A stretch of 64,000 nt of DNA from Sinohyriopsis cumingii (taxonomy: Eukaryota > Mollusca > Bivalvia > Unionida > Unionidae), in NCBI GenBank assembly GCA_028554795.2, contig CM068827.1:143112251-143176250 (forward strand). Direction: 5' to 3'. The notes beneath the pieces were generated by a model. That model ran no database searches. It was not told the DNA's origin and saw only the letters and a list, made by a program, of their open reading frames with translations. Made by a program: the position numbers and the translations under genes. Below, one piece after another: positions 9,060 to 17,335 of this stretch (positions are counted from its first letter, which is position 1; the number at the start of each line of letters is the position of its first letter).

Positions 9060-9078
9060 TTTTTTTTGGTCTCTTTTA

Positions 9079-9495
9079 TCAATAATCGAAAACGTCTAAG
9101 TCTCGAACGGTTCTTCTTTTCTTGACCTTTCTCGCTTGAAGTCTGGTGAAAGGGTGTTTTCTTCGTCGTCTCTTTCTGCCTTGTCCTTGCTGAATGCCTG
9201 ACTCGGTAGCGTGCAGGGCATTTATAGGTGTTTCTCGTTGGCCTAAAATGTCTTTGCCCGTTTGCAGCAAGACATTTTTGCCTGCCCTCATGAAAGCTTC
9301 TTTAGGGTTTTGTTTGTCGATGATGACATTTTGGAGAAATTCTTTGCCTTGCGTCAGTGCCGCATCTTTCAAGGCGTGCAATCCGCGTGTCACCATCGGT
9401 TTCAACACCGGGGCCACCGAACGAAAGGCCGATTTTAACATGTCTCCTAAGCCGTGTCCTCGCTGTCGAGCAACCCCTCGGTACACTGGATACAT
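9079..9495 (-). CDS. pVI/pX-like basic virion protein, 138 aa
   Basis: A small basic protein beginning MYPVYRGVARQRGHGLGDML, with a predicted amphipathic region (about 15-45) and a strongly basic stretch near the end (RKRRRRKHPFTRLQARKVKKRR) that looks like a nuclear or DNA-binding signal. In Maverick/adintovirus genomes a comparable gene sits between penton-like and major capsid genes and is compared with adenovirus minor core or membrane-active proteins. The name rests on position and composition, not on a clear fold. The gap to the penton-like stop is only 3 nt. The decayed element 3 retains a remnant at 36293-36475. Confidence 0.7.
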   Translation of the reverse strand: MYPVYRGVARQRGHGLGDMLKSAFRSVAPVLKPMVTRGLHALKDAALTQGKEFLQNVIIDKQNPKEAFMRAGKNVLLQTGKDILGQRETPINALHATESGIQQGQGRKRRRRKHPFTRLQARKVKKRRTVRDLDVFDY

Positions 9496-9498
9496 GAC

Positions 9499-10086
9499 TT
9501 AAGAGTCGTGAGAGAACCGTTTTCGAAAATGGAGTTTCACCGTGACTTTTCCTTTGGTGAATGGAATATTTTGTCCCAGATCTCCTTTTATAGCAATGTT
9601 GACCGTGTCCAAATACGACTTACTGACAGGCAAATACTGAGGATGGACAAATTCGCGGTGGACGTGGTAAGTGTTTCCACCTTCCTCGTCAGCATCTGTG
9701 GCAGAATCCACTTTGAAAGGAATGACACGCAGTAACGGTACGGAGGTGTGTCCCACCACGTTGTACTCCACCACATCGGAATACACGAACATCAAATTCA
9801 GTCCTTGGTTCAGTTCTACCGGGGCACGAAATAACTTGCTAAAAGACTCGTTGTCGTAAACGATGGGTAATTCGTTTTTCTTGATCATGGTCTTTCTCAT
9901 GTCCATGTCTCCGCCCAACATGTCATACAATTCAGGACAAAATAAAATGGACAGGATTTTACTCCGTTCAAATTTCATCAAGAAGCGACGAGCTGCTTTG
10001 TGGTACTCCATGGTGACATTTTTGTTGACATGCTCCAAAGCTTTCAGAAACACGACATTAAACCTGGAGGTTATGGTGCTGACCAA
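9499..10086 (-). CDS. penton-like minor capsid protein, C-terminal part (frame-broken gene)
   Basis: This is the downstream part of the penton/minor capsid gene that begins at 10421. Conserved features include the LNLMFVYSDVVEYNVVGHTS segment, VPLLRVIPF, and a final GKVTVKLHFRKRF stretch. The first codon of this open frame is TTG, not ATG, and the frame stays open upstream into the region overlapping the N-terminal part (to about 10115). It is therefore not an independent gene. The two parts differ by one base of frame at a run of five G on the plus strand near 10112-10116. The protein would form vertex capsomers. Confidence 0.85.
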   Translation of the reverse strand: MVSTITSRFNVVFLKALEHVNKNVTMEYHKAARRFLMKFERSKILSILFCPELYDMLGGDMDMRKTMIKKNELPIVYDNESFSKLFRAPVELNQGLNLMFVYSDVVEYNVVGHTSVPLLRVIPFKVDSATDADEEGGNTYHVHREFVHPQYLPVSKSYLDTVNIAIKGDLGQNIPFTKGKVTVKLHFRKRFSHDS

Positions 10087-10421
10087 ATGTTGACCACTAA
10101 AATAATAGCCGGGGGAATGAACAAGTGATAGGTGGTGTACTTTTGTGTACGGGTTTTCTTGTCATATTTGACATTGCTATCCATCCACTGTTGCATTTGC
10201 TCGTCATGAACTTCCACATCAAAAAAATTTTGATTGGGAAGGACATTGAGGACTTGGGTCGGGTGAATCATTTCTACTAAAGCCACTTCCCAATGGGCTT
10301 CGTGATCTAACTGGATGGCCTGAGGTAATTTGGCCGTGTAACAGCACAACGTGTTCTTGGGAAACACCTCCATGGAACTGTCACTGGGTAAAGTTAAGTA
10401 AAATTGGTTTTGGTGACTCAT
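10071..10421 (-). CDS. penton-like minor capsid protein, N-terminal part (frame-broken gene)
   Basis: Starts at an ATG that overlaps the stop of the two-TM gene by 4 nt (ATGA). The opening, FYLTLPSDSSMEVFPKNTL and HWEVALVEMIHPTQVLNVLP, is typical of Maverick penton-like proteins. True homologous coding ends around 10115, where the frame slips by one base; the last 15 or so residues here are out of frame. The break lies at a homopolymer, so it may be either recent decay or an assembly indel. As it stands no full-length product is encoded. Confidence 0.85.
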   Translation of the reverse strand: MSHQNQFYLTLPSDSSMEVFPKNTLCCYTAKLPQAIQLDHEAHWEVALVEMIHPTQVLNVLPNQNFFDVEVHDEQMQQWMDSNVKYDKKTRTQKYTTYHLFIPPAIILVVNIWSAP

Positions 10422-10834
10422 AATTCCAGAGTTCTGTGGCTCTCCGAGGGGTTACTGGACGTCAGAGGTGTGTCTCCGTCTAAAATGGGGTTCTGGTTGT
10501 GGTTGAAGTGGTGACTGGCACTGGCACTGGACACAAGGCTCCCGGGGTTCCCGTTCGAGGTGAATTTCAGGGAGGGATTAGGAAGCAGGTAACCGATGCA
10601 ACTGCTCAATAAAATGGTCCACAATTGTTTGTCTCCTTGTTGCAAACTCAAGTTGGCGATGGCTGCCCCGATGACACAATACACCACGAAGATTTGGCAG
10701 AAAAAGACGATTTGCGTTTTAGGCATACGTTCTCCATACCACACCCACAAGGGTTGTTTTTGTAAATCTTGCACAGAAGAACTATGTGAAGGAGGAGTGG
10801 TCGACGTAGCTGCGTCTGGTGTGTGAAAGGGCAT
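10418..10834 (-). CDS. conserved Maverick two-transmembrane protein, about 138 aa
   Basis: The ATG at 10834 is preferred. An in-frame GTG three codons upstream overlaps the preceding stop but is an unlikely eukaryotic start. Two hydrophobic helices are visible: IVFFCQIFVVYCVIGAAI (about 42-60) and LWTILLSSCIGYLLPNP (about 70-87). A Ser/Asn-rich tail follows. Proteins with this two-helix pattern ending in GYLLPNP are common next to penton-like genes in animal Mavericks; the role is unknown, perhaps in an internal membrane or host entry. It overlaps both neighbours by a few bases, suggesting a tightly packed late block. A remnant exists in element 3 (37341-37750). Confidence 0.8.
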   Translation of the reverse strand: MPFHTPDAATSTTPPSHSSSVQDLQKQPLWVWYGERMPKTQIVFFCQIFVVYCVIGAAIANLSLQQGDKQLWTILLSSCIGYLLPNPSLKFTSNGNPGSLVSSASASHHFNHNQNPILDGDTPLTSSNPSESHRTLEL

Positions 10835-10839
10835 GATGG

Positions 10840-11049
10840 TCACTTCTTTTTATAGTCGATGACTTGCGAAGCGTCTATCCAAGAATCGAAACTGGGGGGA
10901 TATTCTTTCCAACGTACTTTGACTTCTTTGACACGTCGTTTGCCCACTTTACGGGTTCTGCGTTCGAGAATGCTTTCGATGTCGTACACGTCGTCTTCTT
11001 TTTTGGTGACACGTTGTAACTCGGGCAAATAAAACGTTCCTTTGAGCAC
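10840..11049 (-). CDS. chromodomain module severed from integrase by a stop codon
   Basis: About 69 codons in the same frame as the integrase, immediately after its TAA. The segment VYDIESILERRT, then VKVRWKEYPPSFDSWID, is a chromodomain with its aromatic residues (Y, W, W). In related Maverick integrases this domain is the C-terminal end and is thought to guide integration to chromatin. The first codon here is GTG, so it has no start of its own. Expression would need readthrough of the TAA, or the domain is lost. Confidence 0.8.
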   Translation of the reverse strand: MLKGTFYLPELQRVTKKEDDVYDIESILERRTRKVGKRRVKEVKVRWKEYPPSFDSWIDASQVIDYKKK

Positions 11050-11949
11050 TTATCCGTTCATGTCTTCCAATTTATAGACGGCAGGATGACGGCCATGCAC
11101 TCGTCCAGTGACGCGAAACAATTCGGTCGTCCAGTTAGGTAAGTAACCTTTGTCGAAAGTGCGTTTGGTTTTGCCAATGCGCACCCAATCTCCTACGGCC
11201 AACATTCCACTTTTCTCGGGGACAGCCCTCGTCGGGGACGTACCAAACAGGCGCTCAAACACCAACACTTCGTTCTCGGGAGTCACGTCTTGCGGGGCAC
11301 GTCCGATGCTTCGATGGTAAGATTGGTTGTACGCTTGCACCAGGTGCGGTAAGATGTCGATGTACTCCAGAGTGTGGTGATGCGTGAAATATTTCCACAT
11401 GCGTTCTTTCAAAGTGCGTTGAAAACGTTCCACGATGCTGGCTTTGGTTTCGGGATTCTCGGTGGTAAAAAAATGAATGTCACGTTTCTTTAATTCTTTT
11501 TGGAAAGCTTGGTTCAGAAATTCGGTGCCTTTGTCCGTTTGCCATCGAAGAGGGTGACGACCGCTTTGTTTCAACACCCGTTGCAGGGCTCGCACTAACT
11601 CGCTGCTCGATTTGGAAGTCAAGGGCACGACCCAGGCAAATTTGGAAAAGACGTCGATGACACAAAACAAATATTTGTAGCCACGATTGTAGCTGGCCAA
11701 ATGAGAGACATCGGCTAAATCGGCTTGCCATTGATGATCGATGCCTTCCACTCTGGTGCGACTTCTGGCAAACTTGCGTCGAATGGGTTTGTGTAAAGTG
11801 TAGGTAGCTTGTTCTTGTAACCATCGTTGCACTTGAGGTAAACGGAGACTTTTCAGTCGCGTTTTGGCAGCACGATACAATTTTTGAACTCCTGCGTAAC
11901 CTGCAGGATGGGAGGGATCGTAGTAAATGCTGGCTAAGACTTTTTCCAT
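11050..11949 (-). CDS. retroviral-type integrase (rve family), C-terminally cut by stop
   Basis: Catalyses insertion of the element with 6-bp target duplication. The ATG at 11949 (MEKVLASIYYDPS) is preferred; 12 codons upstream begin with GTG. From that ATG, the core acidic triad is visible at about D77 (QWQADLADV), D139 (WQTDKGTEF) and E174 (KASIVERFQR), with the DD(35)E spacing of the family. A basic SH3-like region (VGDWVRIGKTKRTF) follows. A TAA at 11050-11052 ends the frame, and the same frame continues into the chromodomain at 10840-11049. The gene starts 20 nt past the stop of the gene at 11970. A decayed homologue lies at 37980-38790. Confidence 0.95.
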   Translation of the reverse strand: MEKVLASIYYDPSHPAGYAGVQKLYRAAKTRLKSLRLPQVQRWLQEQATYTLHKPIRRKFARSRTRVEGIDHQWQADLADVSHLASYNRGYKYLFCVIDVFSKFAWVVPLTSKSSSELVRALQRVLKQSGRHPLRWQTDKGTEFLNQAFQKELKKRDIHFFTTENPETKASIVERFQRTLKERMWKYFTHHHTLEYIDILPHLVQAYNQSYHRSIGRAPQDVTPENEVLVFERLFGTSPTRAVPEKSGMLAVGDWVRIGKTKRTFDKGYLPNWTTELFRVTGRVHGRHPAVYKLEDMNG

Positions 11950-11969
11950 TTTTTGTGTTGGTTGGTGTG

Positions 11970-12602
11970 TTAATAAGACACCCACTCTTGGAGGATGCTA
12001 CTCTTTTTCTCTTGGGGTATTTTCTTGGATTGCAATGCTTTGCGTGTGCGGCCAGCAATAGGTGTCGAAGAGGAGAAGGATGTCTGAGCGGGGGATATCG
12101 GTTCTTGTTTCACTTCTGTCTTCACTTTCTTTTTCTCTTGTGATGAAGAAGGGGTGACCGTCATCTTTTTAATCCATCCAATTCTGGAGGTAGGTGGTGT
12201 TGTTAACTTGCGTACTTTTTCTGGTGGAGTTTGAAACCCTTCCTCTTCTTCTCCTTTTTCTGTCTTGGTCACGGGTACTGGTGGTACTGGTACTGGTGCT
12301 GGTACTGGTGATGGTGCTGGACTTTTCATCAAGGTCTTAAAATCTTTCAGAGTGGGTAGAGCTGTTTCGTCTAAAGCTTTCTGGTGAAAGAGTTGCAGTC
12401 GTTGCAAGAGTTGACCGTACTTTTGCGATTTTTCTATTTCGGACAAATTTTGGCGATCCATTAAGGACTGCAATTCGTGTTGTAACTGGGACATCTCGCT
12501 CAAATGGGGATTGGGAGATAAATGCGCGGTGTGTTGTTCTTGCCACCGATGGTATTCCATCCATCGTTTGTAAGGCACTAAAGCTAGTTTTCGTCCTTCC
12601 AT
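11970..12602 (-). CDS. conserved Maverick protein upstream of integrase, 210 aa, function unknown
   Basis: The N-terminal part (KLALVPYKRWMEYHRWQEQH) is followed by a helical region (about 35-90, rich in Q and L, probably coiled coil), a Pro/Val repeat linker (SPVPAPVPVPPVPVTK, about 115-133) and a Lys/Ser/Thr-rich tail. The tail contains a short GRTRKALQSKKI segment. Proteins opening with an LVPY-type motif recur in animal Mavericks in this position, but no biochemical role is established to my knowledge. The ATG at 12602 is well placed. The tail ends 20 nt before the integrase ATG. A degraded counterpart around 39630-39700 in element 3 keeps the start region. Confidence 0.75.
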   Translation of the reverse strand: MEGRKLALVPYKRWMEYHRWQEQHTAHLSPNPHLSEMSQLQHELQSLMDRQNLSEIEKSQKYGQLLQRLQLFHQKALDETALPTLKDFKTLMKSPAPSPVPAPVPVPPVPVTKTEKGEEEEGFQTPPEKVRKLTTPPTSRIGWIKKMTVTPSSSQEKKKVKTEVKQEPISPAQTSFSSSTPIAGRTRKALQSKKIPQEKKSSILQEWVSY

Positions 12603-12650
12603 GGGGTTGTCAGGGGTCGATTCTGAGATCTTGGAACTTCCGAGGCCTTT

Positions 12651-13037
12651 TTATCTTGCTCCCACCAGTCCTCCCAACATGGTTCCCAAGACTCCTTTCA
12701 GTATGGGGCCTAACAAGAGAGGTAAAATACCTCCACGTTGCACTAACATCTTCTTTTTTTCACGAATGGGAATTTTCTTTTGAACCATTTGGCGAAGAAC
12801 GTGACGATGTTTGCCTAAGCATTGTTTCTGGTGTTTGGACAAAGGGATCGTGCCTTTCAAAACGTTCAAACAACATTCGCACACGGTATCGATGACCTCT
12901 TTGGAGGCTGTTTGAATGAGTTTTTTTCGTAGGGGTGGAGAAGCTTTGGACAGGACAGATAACATGTCCCCATGTTTGGCTAAACGTGGTGGCAGTCCTT
13001 TCCTTTTCTTTCCTTGGGGTTTTCTGGAGGGTGACAT
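12651..13037 (-). CDS. conserved small basic protein with hydrophobic C-terminus, 128 aa (paralogue of the gene at 13989)
   Basis: A basic N-terminus (SRKPQGKKRKG) is followed by a helical region LAKHGDMLSVLSKASPPLRKKL, a Cys-containing segment (VCECCLNVLKGTIPL) and a KKKMLVQRGG motif. The last about 25 residues are a Gly/Leu-rich hydrophobic segment (GILPLLLGPILKGVLGTMLG) that could insert in membranes. This type of protein is common in adintoviruses and is compared loosely with adenovirus core or membrane-lytic proteins; function is unproven. The layout matches that of the neighbouring gene at 13989, including the position of the Gly-Gly motif. A TATA-like TATAAAAAGG lies at 13092-13101, about 55 nt upstream of the ATG. 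Confidence 0.75.
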   Translation of the reverse strand: MSPSRKPQGKKRKGLPPRLAKHGDMLSVLSKASPPLRKKLIQTASKEVIDTVCECCLNVLKGTIPLSKHQKQCLGKHRHVLRQMVQKKIPIREKKKMLVQRGGILPLLLGPILKGVLGTMLGGLVGAR

Positions 13038-13091
13038 CTTTCAGTCTTCAGGAGCACCAAAAAAACACTGATACCCGACTTGGTCACAGGC

Positions 13092-13101
13092 CTTTTTTAT
13101 A
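13092..13101 (-). promoter_or_regulatory. TATA box for the gene at 13037
   Basis: TATAAAAAGG on the minus strand, 55 nt before the ATG. Confidence 0.6.
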
Positions 13102-13685
13102 CTGGAACGCATCGCCACTGATTGTCTTTACGTCGTATCAGTTTGAGGACAGGCATGACACGTCGTGCAGGGGTACGTAACGGATTAAATCGAGCCAGTT
13201 CTTGCTTGGACAAATCCAGTAAACTTTGTAACATGCCCGATCTTTCTTGAACTTTGATTTTGGGAGAAGGTACTTTGTGAGCAGCAGCCACTGCCACTAA
13301 ATTGGAAGGTCCTGCCACTGGGGAAGTTCTTTTGGGGGTCATCAACGGAGAAGTTCTTGGTGTGATCAACGTCTCCAAGTACTCTTCAGTTCTGGGTGTC
13401 ATTAACGGAGAAGTGGACAAACGTGAAGCTGCCGGAGACGCAGTCACCGCCGTGGCAGGTCGTGGTTTGCGAGTGTAAGGTTGCGTCCTGGCCGAAGTGC
13501 CTCTCTTGCGACTAGTTTTCTGTGGACTTTTCTTTTTCTGGGGGCTTCTTTTCTTTTTCCGGGGTGGTGGTGGTGGTGTCTGGTCAGAGGAGGGTCCTGC
13601 CACTGGAGAAGTTCTCCTTGGGGACCTGGTCTTTTTCTTCTTGGGGCTTCGTTGAACTTTTGTCTTGGGGATAGTGAGCGAATGA
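13097..13685 (-). pseudogene. C-terminal part of the basic protein (Pro/Ser/Lys-rich)
   Basis: Continuation of the gene starting at 13989 in a shifted frame. The sequence is low-complexity and basic, with PKKKKTRSPRRTSPVAGPSS and a second RTSPVAGPS occurrence about 100 residues later, plus TP-rich SPLMTPRT repeats. The end is better ordered (SGMLQSLLDLSKQELARFNP to DNQWRCVPV). The many S/T-P sites and Lys runs suggest a nucleic-acid-binding, phosphorylated protein, which is inference. The upstream limit of about 13685 is an estimate of the frame-shift site. Confidence 0.6.
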
Positions 13686-13989
13686 TGACCCCTCCTAGAG
13701 TACCGCTCCCTCCAGGTTTCAAAATGATTTGTTTTTTGGTTTGAGTGTCGATGCGGGGATCGGCCAGTTGGACCAAAGCGACTTTGTTTCGATCGAAAAA
13801 GCGTTTGGTTTGATGAGGAATCTGAATGAATCCTTGGAGTATTTGACGTACCGTCACCGTGAACCATCGTAAGACTTCTTTGAGACTAGCTTCTAAGACA
13901 CGGGCTCGTGTTTGTGGATCTTTTTCTCGACTGATGCCATACAAGGCACGAATCAATTTGACGGGAAGATGCGACTGAAGGGACGTCAT
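13444..13989 (-). pseudogene. conserved basic protein, N-terminal part (frame-broken gene)
   Basis: The ATG at 13989 (MTSLQSHLPVKLIRALYGIS) is preferred over the GTG two codons upstream. The first about 105 residues follow the same pattern as the gene at 13037: a repeated alpha-helical layout, RARVLEASLKEVLRWF, then IDTQTKKQIILKPGG. Near 13680 the coding signal moves to the frame running to 13097, and the rest of this frame is out-of-frame translation. As it stands the gene does not encode a full product. A TATA box (TATAAAAA, 14031-14038) lies about 45 nt upstream. The same frame break was not seen in the paralogue. Confidence 0.7.
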
Positions 13990-14030
13990 GTTCACACTGA
14001 GAGTGAGACAGACGAAAAAGGGTCTGAGGT

Positions 14031-14038
14031 TTTTATAG
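14031..14038 (-). promoter_or_regulatory. TATA box for the gene at 13989
   Basis: TATAAAAA on the minus strand, about 45 nt upstream of the ATG. Confidence 0.6.
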
Positions 14039-14044
14039 ATTTTT

Positions 14045-14788
14045 TTATGGGGAGTGAAATGAAGTTGAGGACGGAGACGTGTACAGGACAGGCCCTCCGT
14101 CTTGGCACCAGTGGTGAAACAAGTGGGTACGAAATCGCAAATCCTCGGGAGTCGTAGGTTTCAAATCGACGAGTAAATAGGCGTGTGGCGTTTGAGTGGC
14201 ATCGTCGTACGCCTGAGTCAGCCAAGGCGTTCCTAACTGTTTGGCTAAGACTTGCACTTGCGATTTATCTCGAGGGCTTTTAAACAAGACCACGTAATGC
14301 GCATTGAGACTGATGGTGCGATGGGCTTTACTTTGTTGAAACAAATTTTGGGTGATGTAAACGACACTGGCATTACGGTGATGCCCTTTGCGCGTGAACC
14401 ACAGTTTAATTTCTTCTTCGTCTTCTCCTAACATGTCGTCGAAAATGACCAAATGGGTTAGACGGGAGTCAGAGACGATGCCATCGTCTTCTTTAGGAAT
14501 GCCTTCCACAAACACGATGGAATCGCCTTGACTTTCTCGCAAGAGGCTGTACGCCGATTGCCACTCTTTGTAACACCACACGATTCGTTGAGGGGGTCGA
14601 TCGATCAAATGATGTTTATGTTCGATCAAACGTTTGACGAATTCGGTTTTGCCTGAACCGCTAGGTCCAGCAATGAGCATGTTAAAGGGATGGCGAAGAT
14701 ACAAAGCCTCCAAACTGGCACGATCTAAGTATTCGTCGATGACTTTGACAGTAGAGGAAGAGGGAGCAGAGACAGCAGAGGTAGCCAT
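14045..14788 (-). CDS. FtsK/HerA-type genome packaging ATPase, 247 aa
   Basis: Drives packaging of viral DNA into capsids. The ATG at 14788, in an excellent ACCATGG context, is preferred. The open frame continues 13 codons upstream to a TTG, but that is only about 6 nt from the TATA box (14833-14842). From the chosen start, Walker A GPSGSGKT is at about 41-48 and Walker B LVIFDD at about 113-118. A further conserved segment, VVYITQNLF, lies at about 142-150. The frame is intact. Length and layout match Maverick A32-like ATPases. It is transcribed in the same direction as the capsid block and ends close to the basic-protein gene. Confidence 0.95.
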   Translation of the reverse strand: MATSAVSAPSSSTVKVIDEYLDRASLEALYLRHPFNMLIAGPSGSGKTEFVKRLIEHKHHLIDRPPQRIVWCYKEWQSAYSLLRESQGDSIVFVEGIPKEDDGIVSDSRLTHLVIFDDMLGEDEEEIKLWFTRKGHHRNASVVYITQNLFQQSKAHRTISLNAHYVVLFKSPRDKSQVQVLAKQLGTPWLTQAYDDATQTPHAYLLVDLKPTTPEDLRFRTHLFHHWCQDGGPVLYTSPSSTSFHSP

Positions 14789-14832
14789 GGTGTGAGAAAT
14801 GTCACTTGTGACACGAAAAACAAACAAGACAA

Positions 14833-14842
14833 GAGTTTATAT
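14833..14842 (-). promoter_or_regulatory. TATA box of packaging ATPase gene
   Basis: GTATATAAAC on the minus strand. It lies about 45 nt before the preferred ATG and decides against the upstream in-frame TTG. Confidence 0.7.
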
Positions 14843-14858
14843 ACTTTTTCAGAACACG

Positions 14859-14864
14859 TTTATT
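14859..14864 (-). terminator. poly(A) signal downstream of polymerase gene
   Basis: TTTATT (AATAAA on the minus strand). It is the first clear signal after the polymerase stop at 15274. No histone-type stem-loop is present here. Confidence 0.55.
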
Positions 14865-14999
14865 GAATGTTTCAAACATGAATACGAAAGACAGAAATGC
14901 ATAAAAGCCAAAGGCTTAAGTACAAGAATAAAAGGCACATGAACGTGGAATAAACACAAGTGTCTGTACAACATGTTTTGGGTAAAGTTCTAACCAGTT

Positions 15000-15248
15000 C
15001 TATAGTAGGGGTAAGGTCACACAAGTGTCCTCCCGAAAGGGTCTTTCAGGCCTGTCCACGACAGTCCTGTCCTGGGTGACGGGTTCTTCTGGCACCGTCA
15101 CTAACACAGGTTGAAAAGTAACTTTTTTCCTTGAATAACTCTCGTGCATACTGGGCCACCTCTTGTGTCCAAGCCTCAAAACCCTGGTCTCGGTGATGTC
15201 CAACATTTGACTCCTAACCAATCTGGTTTATTCTTCGTCAACGACATG
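15000..15248 (-). other. interval between ATPase promoter and polymerase; weak ORF only
   Basis: Two short minus-strand frames are open. One has an ATG at 15206 reading MLDITETRVLRLGHKRWPS to a Thr/Leu-rich end at 15000; the other is a shorter frame with a FEAWTQEVAQYARELF-like segment. Neither has a recognised domain or a homologue elsewhere in the window, and the coding call is uncertain. The remaining bases to 14830 look like 3' non-coding sequence. Confidence 0.3.
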
Positions 15249-15273
15249 GTAAGTTACTTCAATGAACAATGAA

Positions 15274-17313
15274 CTATCGATCTTGCCTAGGGTTCCTTTT
15301 CATATACAGACCAATACCAACGTGACCGTACGGTAAGGTGAAGTGATTGGGAAGTCGCACTCGCTTCTGGTATACAATTTGATAGACTTTTTCCAAGGGT
15401 CGACTGACGATGTGGTGAGTGGGTAAACGTACAATCTTGTTCGGTTGATAGGTGGTCACTTTAAAGTTTCCATCCTCTCCCGATTGCAAGGCTTCTTTCA
15501 ATACCCCAAAGTTGACCACTCGACTGGTACGATGATTCAGAGTCAGTCCTTTCACTTTGCACGTCGTGTGCACTTCTCCTTGTTTGTCCCGGTATTCGTA
15601 GCCGTAATTTTTGGGACCACCACTGACGAAACTTAGAATCTTGTCGTCGGGATGCTCGTCTGTCCAGGCTCCTAAACGGTCTCCTTCGATGTTAGGGTGA
15701 TGTTGAATCGGGTGATGGATGTAAATGCAACTGTCCGTGTCAAAGTACAGGACGCGTTCTTCTAACAGTTCTAAAGCTTCGTACAATTTTAAGCGAGCAT
15801 GAGCTGTCACGTAAGCCGCAATAATGACGTTTCCAAAAGGGTCGTCTTGTACAAAGTCCAGATCTTCTTCGTAATTGACCAAGATCAAATCCTCTCGAAC
15901 GACGTCCACGTGTTTCATGTATTTGGTTTTGTCGTGAATCATCTGGAAGTAGCGGGAAGGTTCTGTCAAATATTCCGTCTTGGGTAAACACGGTCGTTGT
16001 GCCATTTTACCCCACAAGCAATTTAACATCACTTTGGCAAACGATCGCCTGCCTTCGTTTTTTTCGATGTGGTCTAAAGAGATGCCTTCTTGTGCGTAGT
16101 ATTTCTCTTTGAATTGTATTTGGTCTTCGGGAGTGTGACACCAGGAAGGATAGCCGCTGGCTTCTTGTTTCAGTTTCAAAAAGGCATCCACGTAGTCAGC
16201 GAAAATGCCTTTCTGAGTAGGGTCACCCTTGTGGTACTGTTGTGTCTTGGGAAAGTGGCAAATTTCGTACACTTCTAACAGTTGGTATCCCATGTCCAGA
16301 GCTTTGAACAATTCCACGCTGACCCAGGTTTCCGTCAAGGCACGTTCTTCCTGGCTGTGATGGCAAGGTTGGTCCTGGTTGCACGTTTCGGCACAAGTAC
16401 GGCACAAGGGAAACATCAGCTTGCCTTGACAATGGTGAGGTAAGACGGGATGGTATAGGTTCGTGGGAGGCAAAACTTTACACTTGATCAAGCCTTCGTA
16501 TTGTCGAATGTTTTTCAGGTCGATGTGTTCCGTCAACAATTGCGGGTGCCCTACAGGAAAGCGACAATATTTGCACACGTAGGGATACAGCGAACACACG
16601 TCCAAGTATTTGATTTCTTCTCCTTTCTCTTCGTCGGCTTGGTACAGCAAACAGGTGGCATTGGTCCTTCCTCCGTACAAACTATCCCTCGGGTTCAGCG
16701 GGTCCATGAACTGGTAACTTTCCACGAGGCGTTTAAACTCGGGATCGGTTTTCAAACGGTGATCGTACTCGTGTTCCCACATTTCAACCACTTGGTATCC
16801 TTGCTGTTCTAACTTTAGGCGTCGCTGACAAGTGTCCTGGTACAAGTCTTCCATGGTTCGTTGCAAAAACTGATTTTTAGTGCCACGGTCAGGGTAACAG
16901 ACGGGACATCCGTGAAATAAGCAACCGTTAAACTCGTACACGATCTTGGGGTTTTCTAAGTCCCAGTCATCTACCGAATACGTTCCGATGGTCTTTTCGC
17001 CTCCTCCGTTGCGGGCATGCTGAATCCATTTGTCGTCCTTGTCGCACAAGTAATGTAACCAACGTAGGGCTTTGACCGAGTATTGACGCTTGACATAGTG
17101 GGTCGTTTGAGGACTGATGACAGCCACGGTGTTTTCAGGCATGAATCGTTGGCGGTACACTAAGGAACACGCTTTGGCAATGGTGCAAGCTTCTTTCAAA
17201 GGATCGACCCCTCCGTGTTCCATGAACAGTTCTCGAAATTTTCCACAGCAACGCCGTAAAATGTCCACGTCGGAACGACAATACTTTAACATTTCTTCCT
17301 GAAAGTCGAGCAC
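15274..17313 (-). pseudogene. polB: family B DNA polymerase, Exo III to C-terminus (frame-broken gene)
   Basis: The catalytic part of the protein-primed-type polymerase that replicates the element. In this 679-codon frame: Exo III-like YCRSDVDILRRCC (11-23), a YEFNGCLFHGC nuclease-like insert (126-136), polymerase motif A DVCSLYP (238-244), motif B KVMLNCLWGK (427-436) and motif C DTDS (525-528), then KVKGLTL near 590. These motifs are intact. The frame begins with GTG, not ATG, and lacks Exo I and Exo II. The N-terminal part is encoded in another frame upstream (17336-18520). The two frames meet near 17313-17340, where the expected Exo I/II region is absent, so the gene as present cannot make a complete, proofreading-competent enzyme. 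Confidence 0.92.
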
Positions 17314-17335
17314 ATTTCTGCTGTGAACCTTGCGT

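Noticed and set aside
9067-9077. TATA-like TGATAAAAGAG upstream of the major capsid gene
   Set aside because: Lies less than 20 bp from the ATG, too close for a start site; not annotated.
11480-12058. 192-codon ORF overlapping the integrase
   Set aside because: Shadow frame of the integrase; no domain and no start context.
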